64,000 nt of DNA from Sulfitobacter sp. F26169L (GTDB lineage: Bacteria; Pseudomonadota; Alphaproteobacteria; Rhodobacterales; Rhodobacteraceae), in the NCBI RefSeq assembly GCF_026410285.1, contig NZ_JAPMLP010000010.1, forward strand, positions 23,228 to 87,227, in the 5' to 3' direction. Shown here piece after piece: positions 41,388 through 50,724 of the stretch. The first letter of the stretch is position 1. The number at the start of each line of letters is the position of its first letter. A program made the translations under genes and the position numbers. Under the pieces are notes generated by a model. That model did no database searches and was not told the DNA's origin. It worked only from the letters and a program-made list of their open reading frames with translations.

Positions 41388-42782
41388 ATGTCTGATCTTT
41401 GGCGGATGTCAGCAACGGAAATTGCCGCGGCTGTCAGATCGAAACAGCTGACAGCAGTTGAGGTGACACAGGCGCATCTGACGCGGATTGCTGCAGTCAA
41501 TCCTGCGATCAACGCTGTGGTACAGGAATTCCCCGAAGAGGCGCTGGCCGCCGCGCGCGAGGTCGATATGGCCCTTGCGCGTGGAGAAGAACCGGGATTG
41601 CTGTGCGGTGTGCCTGTCACAATCAAGGTGAACGTGGATCAGAAAGGCCATGCGACGACAAATGGCCTGAAACTCCAAAAAGATCTGGTCGCGGATAGCG
41701 ACAGTCCGGTTGTGACAAGTATTCGTGCCGCTGGCGGGGTGATTGTGGGCCGCACCAACACGCCGGCCTTTTCGCTTAGGTGGTTTACGAAAAACGACCT
41801 TCACGGGCAAACTCTCAATCCGCGCGATGGCACAATCACACCGGGAGGATCATCGGGCGGTGCGTCAGCCGCCGTTGCCGCCGGAATGTGCGCAATCGGG
41901 CAAGGGACGGATATTGCCGGTTCGATCCGCTATCCGGCCTATGCTTGCGGGTTGCATGGCCTTCGCCCCACTTTCGGGCGTATCGCAACATATAATGCCA
42001 CGGCGGCGGACCGTCATATCGGGGCGCAGTTGATGGCGGTGTCGGGCCCGATTGCGCGTACAATTCCCGACATCGCGCTATCACTCGCCGCGATGTCTGC
42101 CGCGGATGCGCGTGATCCGTGGTGGGTGCCAGTACCGCTGGATCACGGTGCCTTTCCCAAACGCGCGGCCCTGACGGTTGCGCCTGACGGGCTGCCGGTA
42201 TCCGAACACGTAGAGGCGGCCCTACGCGACGCCGCAAAACGCCTGCAAGATGCAGGCTGGATTGTGGAGGAGGTGGCCTGCCCGCCGATGCGCGCAGCGG
42301 CTGCGATCAATGAACATCTGTGGATGACCGAAACCGGCATCGCCGCTGACGCCCTGATTGAACAGGAAGGGGATGCGGACGCGCAATTTGTCTATGCCCA
42401 AATGAAAAGCAGGATAAAGGCGCTGGATGTCGAAGGGATGCTGACGACGCTGCAATCTCGCGTGAGCCTGATCCGGAGCTGGCAACAGTTTATGGAAAAC
42501 TACGCCGTTCTGATCTGCCCCGTCTCGGGCGAGTTGCCGTTTGCGCAACAGCAGGACGTAAGCTCTGAAAGCGCGTTCGAAGCGATGATGGAGGCGCAAC
42601 TGACCCAGCGCGCGCTGCCTGTTCTGGGCCTTCCGGGATTGGCGGTGGCCACCGGAACGGTCGGGAAATCGCCCGTCGGGGTTCAACTGATCGCGGGCCG
42701 TTTCAGAGAGGATATTCTGCTGGCTGCAGGTGCGGATATCGAAAATGCCGGACCGCGCGTTACGGTGTGCGATCCGGGCTAA
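41388..42782 (+). CDS. Amidase signature family hydrolase
   Basis: The 464-residue amidase has the Ser-cisSer-Lys triad: Lys 80 in V-T-I-K-V-N-V-D, Ser 155 in G-G-S-S-G-G-A-S and Ser 179 in D-I-A-G-S-I-R-Y-P; the Ser-Ser spacing of 24 matches the family. Substrates may be aliphatic or aryl amides; the family also includes GatA-like proteins, but no gatB or gatC is near. The start at 41388 follows AAAAAGGA; an in-frame ATG at 41367 would add seven residues. It stands alone and its stop is only three bases from the stop of the convergent acyltransferase gene. Confidence 0.91.
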   Translation: MSDLWRMSATEIAAAVRSKQLTAVEVTQAHLTRIAAVNPAINAVVQEFPEEALAAAREVDMALARGEEPGLLCGVPVTIKVNVDQKGHATTNGLKLQKDLVADSDSPVVTSIRAAGGVIVGRTNTPAFSLRWFTKNDLHGQTLNPRDGTITPGGSSGGASAAVAAGMCAIGQGTDIAGSIRYPAYACGLHGLRPTFGRIATYNATAADRHIGAQLMAVSGPIARTIPDIALSLAAMSAADARDPWWVPVPLDHGAFPKRAALTVAPDGLPVSEHVEAALRDAAKRLQDAGWIVEEVACPPMRAAAAINEHLWMTETGIAADALIEQEGDADAQFVYAQMKSRIKALDVEGMLTTLQSRVSLIRSWQQFMENYAVLICPVSGELPFAQQQDVSSESAFEAMMEAQLTQRALPVLGLPGLAVATGTVGKSPVGVQLIAGRFREDILLAAGADIENAGPRVTVCDPG

Positions 42783-42785
42783 ATA

Positions 42786-43895
42786 CTAGGGCTCCACACG
42801 CTCCCTGCGCGCTTGCCGGATGCTGTCACGCAGGGACAAGGCGGCTTGCCTGACCTCTTTTATGCGGCGTTCGAAGAAATGTGCAAACACCAGACCGACC
42901 AGAATTGAACCAGCCACCAGCAGCCCGTCCCGTGCCAGTGTTTCGGCCGGGAATACCGCGTCAATAAGGTGAAGCGCGGGGTAATGTGTGACGTAGATCG
43001 AAAAGCTGGCACCGGCCCACCAGCGCACACGCGGGTGGTCGCCTTGGTAACTGTGCAGCAGTCGGGCCATGCCCATGATGTGGATCACAGTCATCACACC
43101 GACCATCGCATTCCAGATGAACTCATCCGAAAAGGCCAGCGCGAGGCGATAATTCACCGGTTCGAAATAGGCCCCTGTGATAGTTGCCAGCATATCGGGA
43201 ACACCGGACCAAAGGCAAAACATATACATCACCGGACCAGCCCACGCGCACAAGCGGGCGATGCCAATTGGCAGGCGGGCAGGACCGCCCGCGGCAACCC
43301 AGTTCCACAGCCATACACCCATCAGCCATGCGGGCATCAGCAAAAACACACGCGGACCGACAAGCATGGCAATTACCACCAGCGCAGCCATGCGCCGCGC
43401 CCCCGTCAGGAAAAAGGCGGCTGCGAACAGAATGTAATATGCGGCCTCGTAGCTGAGCGACCATAAAGGGCCGTTGGTGCCAAGGCGCACTCGATCAAAC
43501 GCACCCCATTCGTTTGACATCGTCACCCCGCGCAGCAACATTTCGCCCAGCGGGAGCGGGTTGTAAAAGCCGGTATTATACGCCTCTGGTCCGATGTTGC
43601 GGCCGATCTGGTCAAAAGCGAATGTCAGTAACAAGGCCGGCACAAGAACCGAAAGCAACCGGGTTGCGCGGTTGAAAGTATAGGTCGATAGCTTGTTGTC
43701 GCGCCCTGCGGCATAGGCGATCACCAGACCTGAAATCACAAAGAAGACGATAACACTATCACTGCCCAGATTGAGGTCACGCATGAATATGTAATCGCCA
43801 CGGGTGAATCTGGGGTAGGCCACATGGGACAGAACAACAATGATCGTCGCCCAGACCCGCAGCGCGTCCAGCCAGATGGACAGGCCCCGCGTCAT
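42786..43895 (-). CDS. Acyltransferase family 3 membrane protein
   Basis: The 369-residue integral membrane protein has about ten transmembrane segments. It starts M-T-R-G-L-S-I-W-L-D-A-L-R-V-W-A, the typical N-terminal helix of acyltransferase-3 (OafA/NodX-like) proteins, with H-V-A-Y near residue 33 as the expected catalytic-type His; the usual Arg follows in P-R-F-T-R. Such proteins O-acetylate or succinylate sugars, lipids or glycans. The ATG overlaps the stop of the hydroxylase gene as ATGA, so the two form one minus-strand operon. It has a basic C-terminal tail (R-Q-A-R-R-E-R). Confidence 0.88.
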   Translation of the reverse strand: MTRGLSIWLDALRVWATIIVVLSHVAYPRFTRGDYIFMRDLNLGSDSVIVFFVISGLVIAYAAGRDNKLSTYTFNRATRLLSVLVPALLLTFAFDQIGRNIGPEAYNTGFYNPLPLGEMLLRGVTMSNEWGAFDRVRLGTNGPLWSLSYEAAYYILFAAAFFLTGARRMAALVVIAMLVGPRVFLLMPAWLMGVWLWNWVAAGGPARLPIGIARLCAWAGPVMYMFCLWSGVPDMLATITGAYFEPVNYRLALAFSDEFIWNAMVGVMTVIHIMGMARLLHSYQGDHPRVRWWAGASFSIYVTHYPALHLIDAVFPAETLARDGLLVAGSILVGLVFAHFFERRIKEVRQAALSLRDSIRQARRERVEP

Positions 43896-44893
43896 GGGGT
43901 GGCCTGTGTTTTTGGCGCGCGATTTGCACGCGGATCGCGCGATGTGCCTTTCCACAGGGCGCGCCAGCTATCGGCGAAAGGATGCAGCAACGCACTGCGC
44001 AGATTTGGATAGGGCTGTTCGATCCGCTCGCCCTTGGCATTTGACAGGCCATAGGTGATTTCTTCGTGGCTGCGTAGCACATAGAGCGTGCCGAACATCA
44101 GATCCCAGATCGCGAAAACTTCGCCATAGTTCTTGTTGTAATGTTTGCGGTCAATCGAGTGGTGGATGTGATGCTGTGCAGGTGAGATAAAGACATGCTC
44201 CAGAATCGGCCCGTAGCTGAGCCAGACGTGACTGTGCCGAAGGTTTGAGCCTAGCGCGTTGAACATGAAGTACACAGCGTTCACGGTGCCGATCGTCAGG
44301 ATTTCGATCTTGCCCATCAGCAGAAACAACATCAACGCCTGCACCGACCCCACCACAACCGTGTTGAGCAAGGCGCGCAGCACCAGAAACACGGGATGGT
44401 TCCGGTTCGCGGTCAGCGGTGTCATAATCTCGGCAGAGTGGTGCAGCGCATGGAAGGGCCAGAGAATTCTGGTTTCGTGATGCAATCGGTGCGCCCAGTA
44501 TTTACAGAAATCCAGCGTCAGGATCATAATGATCGTCGCCAGCGCCACTTTGCCAAAGGTGGTGTCCACCGGCGCGCTTGGTGAATTGGTCACATTCAGA
44601 AGGGTATTCAGCACGCCGGTTGTCATCAGCGGAGCCATTGTAACGGTTGCAAACACACCGCAAGCGGCGAGCAGCGAGTTGAACATGAAAATCTTGATGT
44701 CCACGATGTTGGATTTATGTAGGTACACTTCCTTTGGCAGCAGATACGCCAGAAAGCTGGTAGGCCGCCCGCGGATCATCCACAGCACTGCAACGATCAA
44801 CACTGTAATGCAGAGATAGAAAACCGCCAGCCGTGAGCCGAGGTTGGTAAAAGTGTCCAGCAGCAACGCGAAAAGTTCTGATAGCAAGTCCAT
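43892..44893 (-). CDS. Fatty-acid hydroxylase / sterol desaturase superfamily membrane protein
   Basis: The 333-residue di-iron membrane oxygenase has three histidine clusters: H-R-L-H-H at 135-139, H-A-L-H-H at 148-152 and H-H-I-H-H near 236, within the W-A-H-R and N-R-N-H-P context of the superfamily. About four to five transmembrane helices flank them. It probably hydroxylates a lipid acyl chain or a related membrane lipid. It is first in a two-gene operon with the acyltransferase, which hints that a hydroxyl placed by this enzyme is then acylated. The 241-base gap upstream (44894-45134) shows no clear promoter. Confidence 0.9.
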   Translation of the reverse strand: MDLLSELFALLLDTFTNLGSRLAVFYLCITVLIVAVLWMIRGRPTSFLAYLLPKEVYLHKSNIVDIKIFMFNSLLAACGVFATVTMAPLMTTGVLNTLLNVTNSPSAPVDTTFGKVALATIIMILTLDFCKYWAHRLHHETRILWPFHALHHSAEIMTPLTANRNHPVFLVLRALLNTVVVGSVQALMLFLLMGKIEILTIGTVNAVYFMFNALGSNLRHSHVWLSYGPILEHVFISPAQHHIHHSIDRKHYNKNYGEVFAIWDLMFGTLYVLRSHEEITYGLSNAKGERIEQPYPNLRSALLHPFADSWRALWKGTSRDPRANRAPKTQATP

Positions 44894-45134
44894 ATCGACC
44901 TCTAAATGGTTTCACTGAAGATGATCCTGAAATGAGGCCTGAAAATGGCGGATCAGTGCTGATTTTTGTAAAATAGGGTTCTGGGGTGTGGATTGTGTTC
45001 TGGAACAGGCAGCTATGGAAGCCTGCCTTCCGCTGGCCAACGCGTTACGGATGAGCGAACAAACTATTGATATGTGAAGAAGTTTCTCCTTACAGTCAAA
45101 GCTCTACTTAAATATGACTCTGAAGGGCTGACCT

Positions 45135-46138
45135 CTGGCCACTTATTCGCTCAACGGAACCACACTGAAGCATGTCAGAGGACAAGATCGTGTTTCGAGT
45201 GCGGGGGCTGCACAGGTCCTTGTGAAAGTTCCCGACGCTGTGACGACATTTTCGTACCAGCTTGACAACGTTTGACCGGATGATCTTTCCGATGTGACGT
45301 TTGCAACAGGTGTTATTGATCTGGTCGGGATCAATGGCATTTCTGTTGGTGGATTGCTCGGGTATCAGGCTGATATAGATGCGCAGGTCGGTGAAATCCA
45401 ATGGGGCAATGGCAACGTGAGCCAGATCCTTGTGATCGATGTGGAGCCGATAGGCTCAGGCGATCAATCCGCCAGTTTTGTGAAAGAAGCGGTGCATGTC
45501 TTTGCGCTGGATGGCACAGCAATTCCGGCGTTTGAAACGACGGCCGCAGCGCAGGCATTTGTAGACTCCATCACATCCTTTTCCGGCCTGCCGGCTGGTA
45601 CAGCGTTTCCTGCGGGGCAAAACATCACATTTTCCACCATCGGCGACGCGGTTACGGCAACGACGAATTGCGCGGTGATGTCGGCGATGACACTATCGCT
45701 GGCGGTTTCGGCGGGGACACGGTGATTGGTGGCGGCGGTGATGACGTTCTGACGGGCTCCGCGCTTGGGGATGTGATCTTTGGCAGTGATGGCGATGATT
45801 TCATCAACGGCGGTTTCGGATTCGACCGTGTGAACGGTGGCGCAGGTGCGGACGAGTTTTTCCACCTCGGTATTTCCGATCACGGGTCCGACTGGATTCA
45901 GGATTACGACTCCGCTGTCGGTGATGTGCTGGTATTTGGCAACACCAACGCCACCCGCGCACAGTTCCAGATCAATACAACCACCACGCCGACAGCCGGT
46001 GATCCCGATGTAGAAGAGGCATTTGTGATCTATCGCCCTACGGGGCAGATCATGTGGGCATTGATCGACGGTGCCGGTCAGGATGCAATCAACCTACGCA
46101 TCGGTGGCGAAATCTATGATCTGACCGAAATGATGTAA
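45135..46138 (+). pseudogene. Decayed RTX calcium-binding protein gene
   Basis: Reading from a CTG at 45135 gives A-T-Y-S-L-N-G-T-T-L and continues in one frame to an in-frame TGA at 45273-45275, then on to about 45660. There the coding sense shifts by one frame into G-N-D-E-L-R-G-D-V-G-D-D-T-I-A-G-G and RTX repeats up to 46138. So three lesions are seen: start codon changed to CTG, a nonsense codon, and a frameshift. The C-terminal 130 residues (W-I-Q-D-Y, E-E-A-F-V-I-Y-R-P-T-G-Q-I-M-W-A-L) closely match the end of the intact RTX protein at 52917. It was probably a secreted Ca-binding protein of about 330 residues. Confidence 0.82.
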
Positions 46139-46148
46139 AACCGGTCAC

Positions 46149-46181
46149 GCGGGGGGAGGGGGTATCGGCCTTCCTCCCCGC
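46149..46181. terminator. Hairpin between convergent RTX pseudogene and amidohydrolase
   Basis: GCGGGG-gg-AGG pairs with CCTCCCCGC as a 9-bp stem with a two-base bulge. It lies between the stops of two convergent genes and is followed on the + strand by a T-rich stretch near 46189-46199. Confidence 0.45.
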
Positions 46182-46224
46182 TGATCTGTTCCGTTTTGTG
46201 CGCCAGTGGTCGGGCCGTCGGCCC

Positions 46225-47910
46225 TTATCCTGCCGAGTGGGTGATTGTTCCGTCACAAATTGTTATACGCGCAGAAGCCTCTGTGATGGCTTCGGGGGCC
46301 AATGCGTACAGATCATGGCTCATCACGACAACATCAGCCTGCATCCCTGCCTTCAGCATCCCTTTGTGGTCTTCGTTGAATTCAACCCACGCGTTGTCAC
46401 GGGTGTAGCTGGCCAGCGTATCGCGCAGGCTTTGGGTTTGATCCGGCCACTCTTCACCCAGATCCAGTGGTGCAATAGCTGCCTTTACGTTTGGCATCAC
46501 GTCAACCGGAATGACCGGCCAATCGGTTGAAAAGATCACCTTGCCGCCCGCCGCCCTGATTGTTTGCCACGCATAGGCACTCTTGATCTGGTGGGGGTGC
46601 AGATATTTGCCCACGCCGTCCGGCGGAAATATATGTCCGATGGGCGCATGACCCGGCTGGATAGAAGCGACGATATCCAGTTCGGTAAGGCGTGGAATGT
46701 CGGTGGGGTGCATGACCTCCAGATGTTCGATCCGGTGGCGGCTGTCGCGTTTGCCGTTTGTGCGACGGGCGGCCTCAAAAGCATCAATTGTGCGCCGTAC
46801 CCCCGCATCACCGATGGCATGAACCGCAATCTGAAAGCCGAGACGATCCGCTTCGACAGTCGCGGCGACAAAATGCTCCTGTGTGAAAACCTCGTCACCC
46901 GTGTTGCCGTTTGCGCCCATGTCGCCGGGGTAGGGCTCCAGCATCAGGGCGGTGCCGCTTTCCACCACGCCGTCGATGAACATTTTCATGTGACCGCACC
47001 ACACTTTGTCGCCTTGATACCTGTCCCGCATGTCCCCGCCTTCGGTGGTGATGCGGTTGATGTCGTCGGTGCCTTTGAAATGAAACGGAACCATGGTGCG
47101 GCAATGCAGGCGGCCCTCCGCCTCCAGCTCTGACAGCAGCTCCAGCTGATAGAGGTTGCCATCCATCAGATGCAGCCCTGTGATACCCTGTGCGGCGCAG
47201 TGGCGCAGCCCTGCTTCAATGGCGTCTTTGTCCATTTCACGCTCGGGTGCGGTGGGGGCGGGATCGGGGTCGCGGCCTGTGACAAGCCCCAACATTTCAC
47301 GGCCCCTGTGGCGCGTCATTTCCAAAATGGGGCCGTAAGCCCCCGGTTCTAGTAGTTCGCCGGTGGCAAGCCCGTCATCGCCCATTACAATCAATGATCC
47401 GGCGTCCACCTCGCCCCCGTTCAACTGGCCCGTTGCGCGCAGGGCAGCAGTATTGGCCCAGATTGTGTGGTGATCGGGTGCAAACATTGCCAGGGGACGG
47501 TCGGAGATAATCTGGTCCAGATCATGGCGGGTTGGCGTTTTTCCGGTACCCAGAATATTGTAATCGGCCATCACGCAAAAAATCAGATCGTCATCGGGAT
47601 TCTCAATGGCGTAGGGACGGATTACATCGCCCATCGCCTCGATGCCTTCCACGCCGTACAGGTTAAGCGTTGTCAGTTCGACCGAGCCGCCGAACAAATG
47701 TACATGACTGTCGATAAACCCGGGCAATACGGTAGCACCGGCGGCGTCAATCAGCACAGTATCGGGGCCTGCCTGCTGCTTAATCTCGCTATCGCTTCCT
47801 ATCGCGCTCAGGGTGTTGCCGGTGATCGCAAGCGCCTGCGCGTCAGGCCGATCGGGGTCGAACGTGATCAGTTTGCCGTTGTGGATGATGATGTCTGGCG
47901 CGATGGTCAT
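46225..47910 (-). CDS. Amidohydrolase family 3 metal-dependent hydrolase, YtcJ-like
   Basis: The 561-residue hydrolase has an N-terminal beta-sandwich (I-I-I-H-N-G-K-L-I-T-F-D), the metal motif G-F-I-D-S-H-V-H near residue 64, later His ligands in V-H-A-I-G-D-A-G near 363 and H-R-I-E-H-L-E near 392, and Asp in F-S-T-D-W-P-V near 460. The long inserted middle is typical of YtcJ-like N-substituted amide hydrolases. It follows the polyamine-type ABC operon on the same strand but is separated from it by a rho-independent terminator. It may hydrolyse an imported N-acyl amine; that link is positional only. Confidence 0.9.
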   Translation of the reverse strand: MTIAPDIIIHNGKLITFDPDRPDAQALAITGNTLSAIGSDSEIKQQAGPDTVLIDAAGATVLPGFIDSHVHLFGGSVELTTLNLYGVEGIEAMGDVIRPYAIENPDDDLIFCVMADYNILGTGKTPTRHDLDQIISDRPLAMFAPDHHTIWANTAALRATGQLNGGEVDAGSLIVMGDDGLATGELLEPGAYGPILEMTRHRGREMLGLVTGRDPDPAPTAPEREMDKDAIEAGLRHCAAQGITGLHLMDGNLYQLELLSELEAEGRLHCRTMVPFHFKGTDDINRITTEGGDMRDRYQGDKVWCGHMKMFIDGVVESGTALMLEPYPGDMGANGNTGDEVFTQEHFVAATVEADRLGFQIAVHAIGDAGVRRTIDAFEAARRTNGKRDSRHRIEHLEVMHPTDIPRLTELDIVASIQPGHAPIGHIFPPDGVGKYLHPHQIKSAYAWQTIRAAGGKVIFSTDWPVIPVDVMPNVKAAIAPLDLGEEWPDQTQSLRDTLASYTRDNAWVEFNEDHKGMLKAGMQADVVVMSHDLYALAPEAITEASARITICDGTITHSAG

Positions 47911-47927
47911 TGCCTGTCTCCGGTCAT

Positions 47928-47961
47928 AAAAAATCCGGCCCCCGATTGCGCAGGGGCCGGA
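47928..47961 (-). terminator. Rho-independent terminator of the polyamine-type ABC operon
   Basis: On the minus strand a 9-base GC stem (TCCGGCCCC arms at 47934-47942 and 47953-47961) is followed by six Ts (As at 47928-47933). It lies 12 bases after the binding-protein stop and just before the amidohydrolase start. Confidence 0.9.
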
Positions 47962-47973
47962 CGTAGAAGGGGT

Positions 47974-48993
47974 TTACTTCAGAAGTTCGGTCCACAAGGC
48001 GGTGTAAAGCTTGATCGCCGCAGGAGAGCAGGTTTTTGCGATGTAAGCCGCGCCTTTCAACTCTTCCGGCACGACAATTTCAGGTGCGGTTTTCATGTCG
48101 TCGGGCATGAATTCTTCTGATCCCTTGATGCCGTTTGCATACCGCGCAAACGAAGAAAGCATCGCTGCGTTTTCAGGATCCATGATGAAATTGAGAAAGG
48201 TTTTGGCCTCTTCGACATTGGTCGCATCCGCCAGAATTGCCGCATTGTCCATCCAGACGGGATAGCCCTCTTGCGGGTAGCCGAATGCGATATCTGGGTT
48301 CTTGTCGCGCGCGCGCATGGAGGCACCGTTCCAGTTGATTCCGGCAGAGAGATCATTGGCGGCAAATTTTTCAATATTGCCATAATCCATCGACAGCCAG
48401 TTTGTTTTGGCCTTGGCAAGAATATCACGCACTTTCATCAGGGTGTCGCGGTCTTCGGTGCATTGTTCGCCGCCAGCAAAGTGGATCGCCATGCCCATTA
48501 CATCATTCATTTCGGGAACGACGTTGATCTTGCCTTTCAGCTCTTCCGGTGGGTCAAACACCATCGCTGCGGTGTTGATATCGCCGCCGTAAACCGATGT
48601 GTTCACAGTGACACCGACAGTGCCCCACTGCCACGGCACGGAATACTTGCGGCCCGGATCAAATTCGACATCCACCCACTGCGGGTCCATATGTTTGAAG
48701 TTTTCCATCTGGTTGGGATTGCTTTCCATCAGCAGCCCCTCCTGAATGAAGATCGGCACATAGGTGCCCGAGGGAACAACGATGTCAAAGCCGTGGCCGC
48801 CTGCCTTGATCTTAGCCATCGCGGTATCATTGCTGTCATAGTCGGTGACAGTGACCTTGATGCCTGTCTCTTCCTCGAACTTGGTGATCATTTCGGGCGA
48901 GGTGTAATTGCCCCAGTTATAAAGGTTCAGTTCTCCCTCCGCAAACGCGGGTCCGGCGAGAACGAGTGTCAAAGCTGTTAATGTCTTTTTCAT
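47974..48993 (-). CDS. potD: Polyamine-type ABC substrate-binding protein, PotD/PotF family
   Basis: The 339-residue periplasmic binding protein has a signal peptide at 1-18 (A-G-P-A-F-A before E-G-E-L). The mature start L-N-L-Y-N-W-G-N-Y is a classic PotD/PotF marker, followed by G-F-D-I-V-V-P-S-G-T-Y near 71. It binds spermidine, putrescine or a related cation; the acidic pocket residues cannot be assigned with certainty. It is last in the minus-strand order ATPase, permease B, permease C, receptor, with a 20-base gap before it, and ends at a strong terminator. Confidence 0.91.
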   Translation of the reverse strand: MKKTLTALTLVLAGPAFAEGELNLYNWGNYTSPEMITKFEEETGIKVTVTDYDSNDTAMAKIKAGGHGFDIVVPSGTYVPIFIQEGLLMESNPNQMENFKHMDPQWVDVEFDPGRKYSVPWQWGTVGVTVNTSVYGGDINTAAMVFDPPEELKGKINVVPEMNDVMGMAIHFAGGEQCTEDRDTLMKVRDILAKAKTNWLSMDYGNIEKFAANDLSAGINWNGASMRARDKNPDIAFGYPQEGYPVWMDNAAILADATNVEEAKTFLNFIMDPENAAMLSSFARYANGIKGSEEFMPDDMKTAPEIVVPEELKGAAYIAKTCSPAAIKLYTALWTELLK

Positions 48994-49013
48994 TATTGTG
49001 ATCTCCTGTTGGT

Positions 49014-49817
49014 TTAGTTGCGTAATTTCGTAAGTATTGTGAAGCCGATAACCATGGTCACCGATATGCCCAGCAGCACGGTCGAGATTGCGTTTATTTC
49101 GGGGGTGATGACCCGCCGCAACTGCCCAAGCATATAGGTGGGCAGTGTATCCTGTCCGGCAGATTTCACAAACTCGGTGATCACGACATCATCAAGCGAA
49201 ATGACAAACGCCAGCATCGCGCCTGCAATCACACCGGGCCAGAGTTGAGGCAGTGTGATGCGGCGGAATACCTGAAACGGGGTCGCATACAGATCGGCGG
49301 CGGCTTGCTCCAGGCTCAGGTCCATGCCTTGCAACCGCGCGCGAATGGGAAGGTAAGCGAAGGGAATACAAAAAGCCGAGTGTGCGATGATCAGATACAT
49401 CAGCCCTGTGTATCCGGTTGCGACCTTGATCATGGCAAAAAAGATCAACAGGGCTACGGCGGTGACGATTTCGGGTACCATGAGGGGCTGGTTGATCATG
49501 GCAAAAACCGTTGTCTGCCCTTTGAATTTGGGGGTGCGTGTGGTGGCAAGGGCGGCAAGAACGGCAACCGATGTCGCGATCAAAGAGGCCCAGAGCGCAA
49601 TCACCAACGAGCGTACTGTCGCCTCTTGTACCTGTTCGTTTTCCCATGCGGAAACGTACCATTGCCACGAAAACCCCTCCCAGATCGCGATGGAAGAACC
49701 GGCGTTGAATGAATAGACGACAAGCAGGATGATGGGCAGGTAGAGCATCACAAAACAGCCAATCGCAATCTGCGTAAATCCCGTCTGCTTGCGAATGTTA
49801 AAGCCGGATTTAGCCAT
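49014..49817 (-). CDS. potC: Polyamine-type ABC permease, PotC family
   Basis: The 267-residue permease has six transmembrane helices. The EAA loop reads L-E-Q-A-A-A-D-L-Y-A-T-P-F-Q-V-F-R-R-I-T-L-type near residue 165, ending in P-Q-L-W-P-G. The start is M-A-K-S-G at 49817, with AGGAG upstream and an eight-base overlap with the stop region of permease B; a longer frame has no ribosome site. It pairs with the gene at 49810 to form the membrane channel. Confidence 0.91.
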   Translation of the reverse strand: MAKSGFNIRKQTGFTQIAIGCFVMLYLPIILLVVYSFNAGSSIAIWEGFSWQWYVSAWENEQVQEATVRSLVIALWASLIATSVAVLAALATTRTPKFKGQTTVFAMINQPLMVPEIVTAVALLIFFAMIKVATGYTGLMYLIIAHSAFCIPFAYLPIRARLQGMDLSLEQAAADLYATPFQVFRRITLPQLWPGVIAGAMLAFVISLDDVVITEFVKSAGQDTLPTYMLGQLRRVITPEINAISTVLLGISVTMVIGFTILTKLRN

Positions 49818-50721
49818 GATGCGTCTCCTCTGTTCCTGCAGCGCGAACATAGGCGATAAGCGCAACCATAACGATTGCCAGCAACGTCATCGACAGCGCA
49901 GCCCCCAGGGGCCAGTTGCGGCCCTGCCCGAATTGCAGCTCGATCAGGTTGCCGATCATCAACTGGTTGCCGCCGCCCATGACGCGGGGCGTCACATAGG
50001 CGCCAAGCGATGGCACAAACACCAGAATTGATCCCGCAACGATGCCCGGTTTGACCAACGGCAGGATCACCCGGCGCAAAACGCGCAGGCGTGTTGCATA
50101 CAGATCGTAAGCCGCTTCGATCAGGCTGAAATCCAGCCGCTCCATAGACGCATAGACGGGCAAAACCATCAGAGGCAAATAAACGTACACCATGCCAACG
50201 ATAATCGAAAATTCGGTGTATAGCATCTGGATCGGCTCATCTATCACGCCAATCGCCAGAAGGACGGTGTTGATCGTGCCCTCGTTGCGGATCAGTTCCA
50301 GAATCGCAAAAGTGCGGATCAGCAGGTTGGTCCAGAATGGAATGATGATCAGCAACATCCAGAATTCGCGCTGCTTTTTGGGGCGGGTTGCGATGAAATA
50401 TGCAGTCGGTACACCGAAGAACAAACATGCGATTGTTGTCATCAGTGACAATTTGACCGACCGCCAGAAAATGCTGAGATGGGCGTCGGACCAGCTGAGC
50501 GTGTCATCGAAAATGTCGCGCTGGGCAAAAACGTTAAACCACGCATCGGTTGAAAACTGCCATTCCACACCGCCGTAATCCCCCGGCGTCAGGAACGAAT
50601 AAATCACCGTGATCAGCAGCGGCCCGCTGGCAGCAAACACAAGGATGACCAGTGCAGGGGCCAAAAGCAGCCAGCGTCTGCGGCTGGCACGTTTTTCAGC
50701 GGTGAGGGAGGTGCCTGCCAT
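49810..50721 (-). CDS. potB: Polyamine-type ABC permease, PotB family
   Basis: The 303-residue permease has an extended basic N-terminus (R-A-S-R-R-R-W) and six transmembrane helices. The EAA loop is L-I-E-A-A-Y-D-L-Y-A-T-R-L-R-V near residue 208, ending P-L-V-K-P-G. The conserved Y-F-I-A-T-R-P block after helix two is typical of PotB. It is encoded three bases after the ATPase gene and overlaps permease C, so all are one transcript. Confidence 0.91.
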   Translation of the reverse strand: MAGTSLTAEKRASRRRWLLLAPALVILVFAASGPLLITVIYSFLTPGDYGGVEWQFSTDAWFNVFAQRDIFDDTLSWSDAHLSIFWRSVKLSLMTTIACLFFGVPTAYFIATRPKKQREFWMLLIIIPFWTNLLIRTFAILELIRNEGTINTVLLAIGVIDEPIQMLYTEFSIIVGMVYVYLPLMVLPVYASMERLDFSLIEAAYDLYATRLRVLRRVILPLVKPGIVAGSILVFVPSLGAYVTPRVMGGGNQLMIGNLIELQFGQGRNWPLGAALSMTLLAIVMVALIAYVRAAGTEETHHG

Positions 50722-50724
50722 GCG

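Noticed and set aside
41388..42782. Glutamyl-tRNA amidotransferase subunit A
   Set aside because: The amidase signature is shared, but no gatB or gatC gene is near and the neighbours are catabolic.
44972..44980. AATAGGGTT near the RTX pseudogene as a copy of the LuxR-region site at 51897
   Set aside because: Only nine bases are shared and the symmetrical second arm is missing; chance is sufficient.
45294..45725. Separate gene of 143 codons
   Set aside because: Its reading continues the frame from 45135 across the TGA at 45273 and ends soon after the frameshift, so it is part of one pseudogene.
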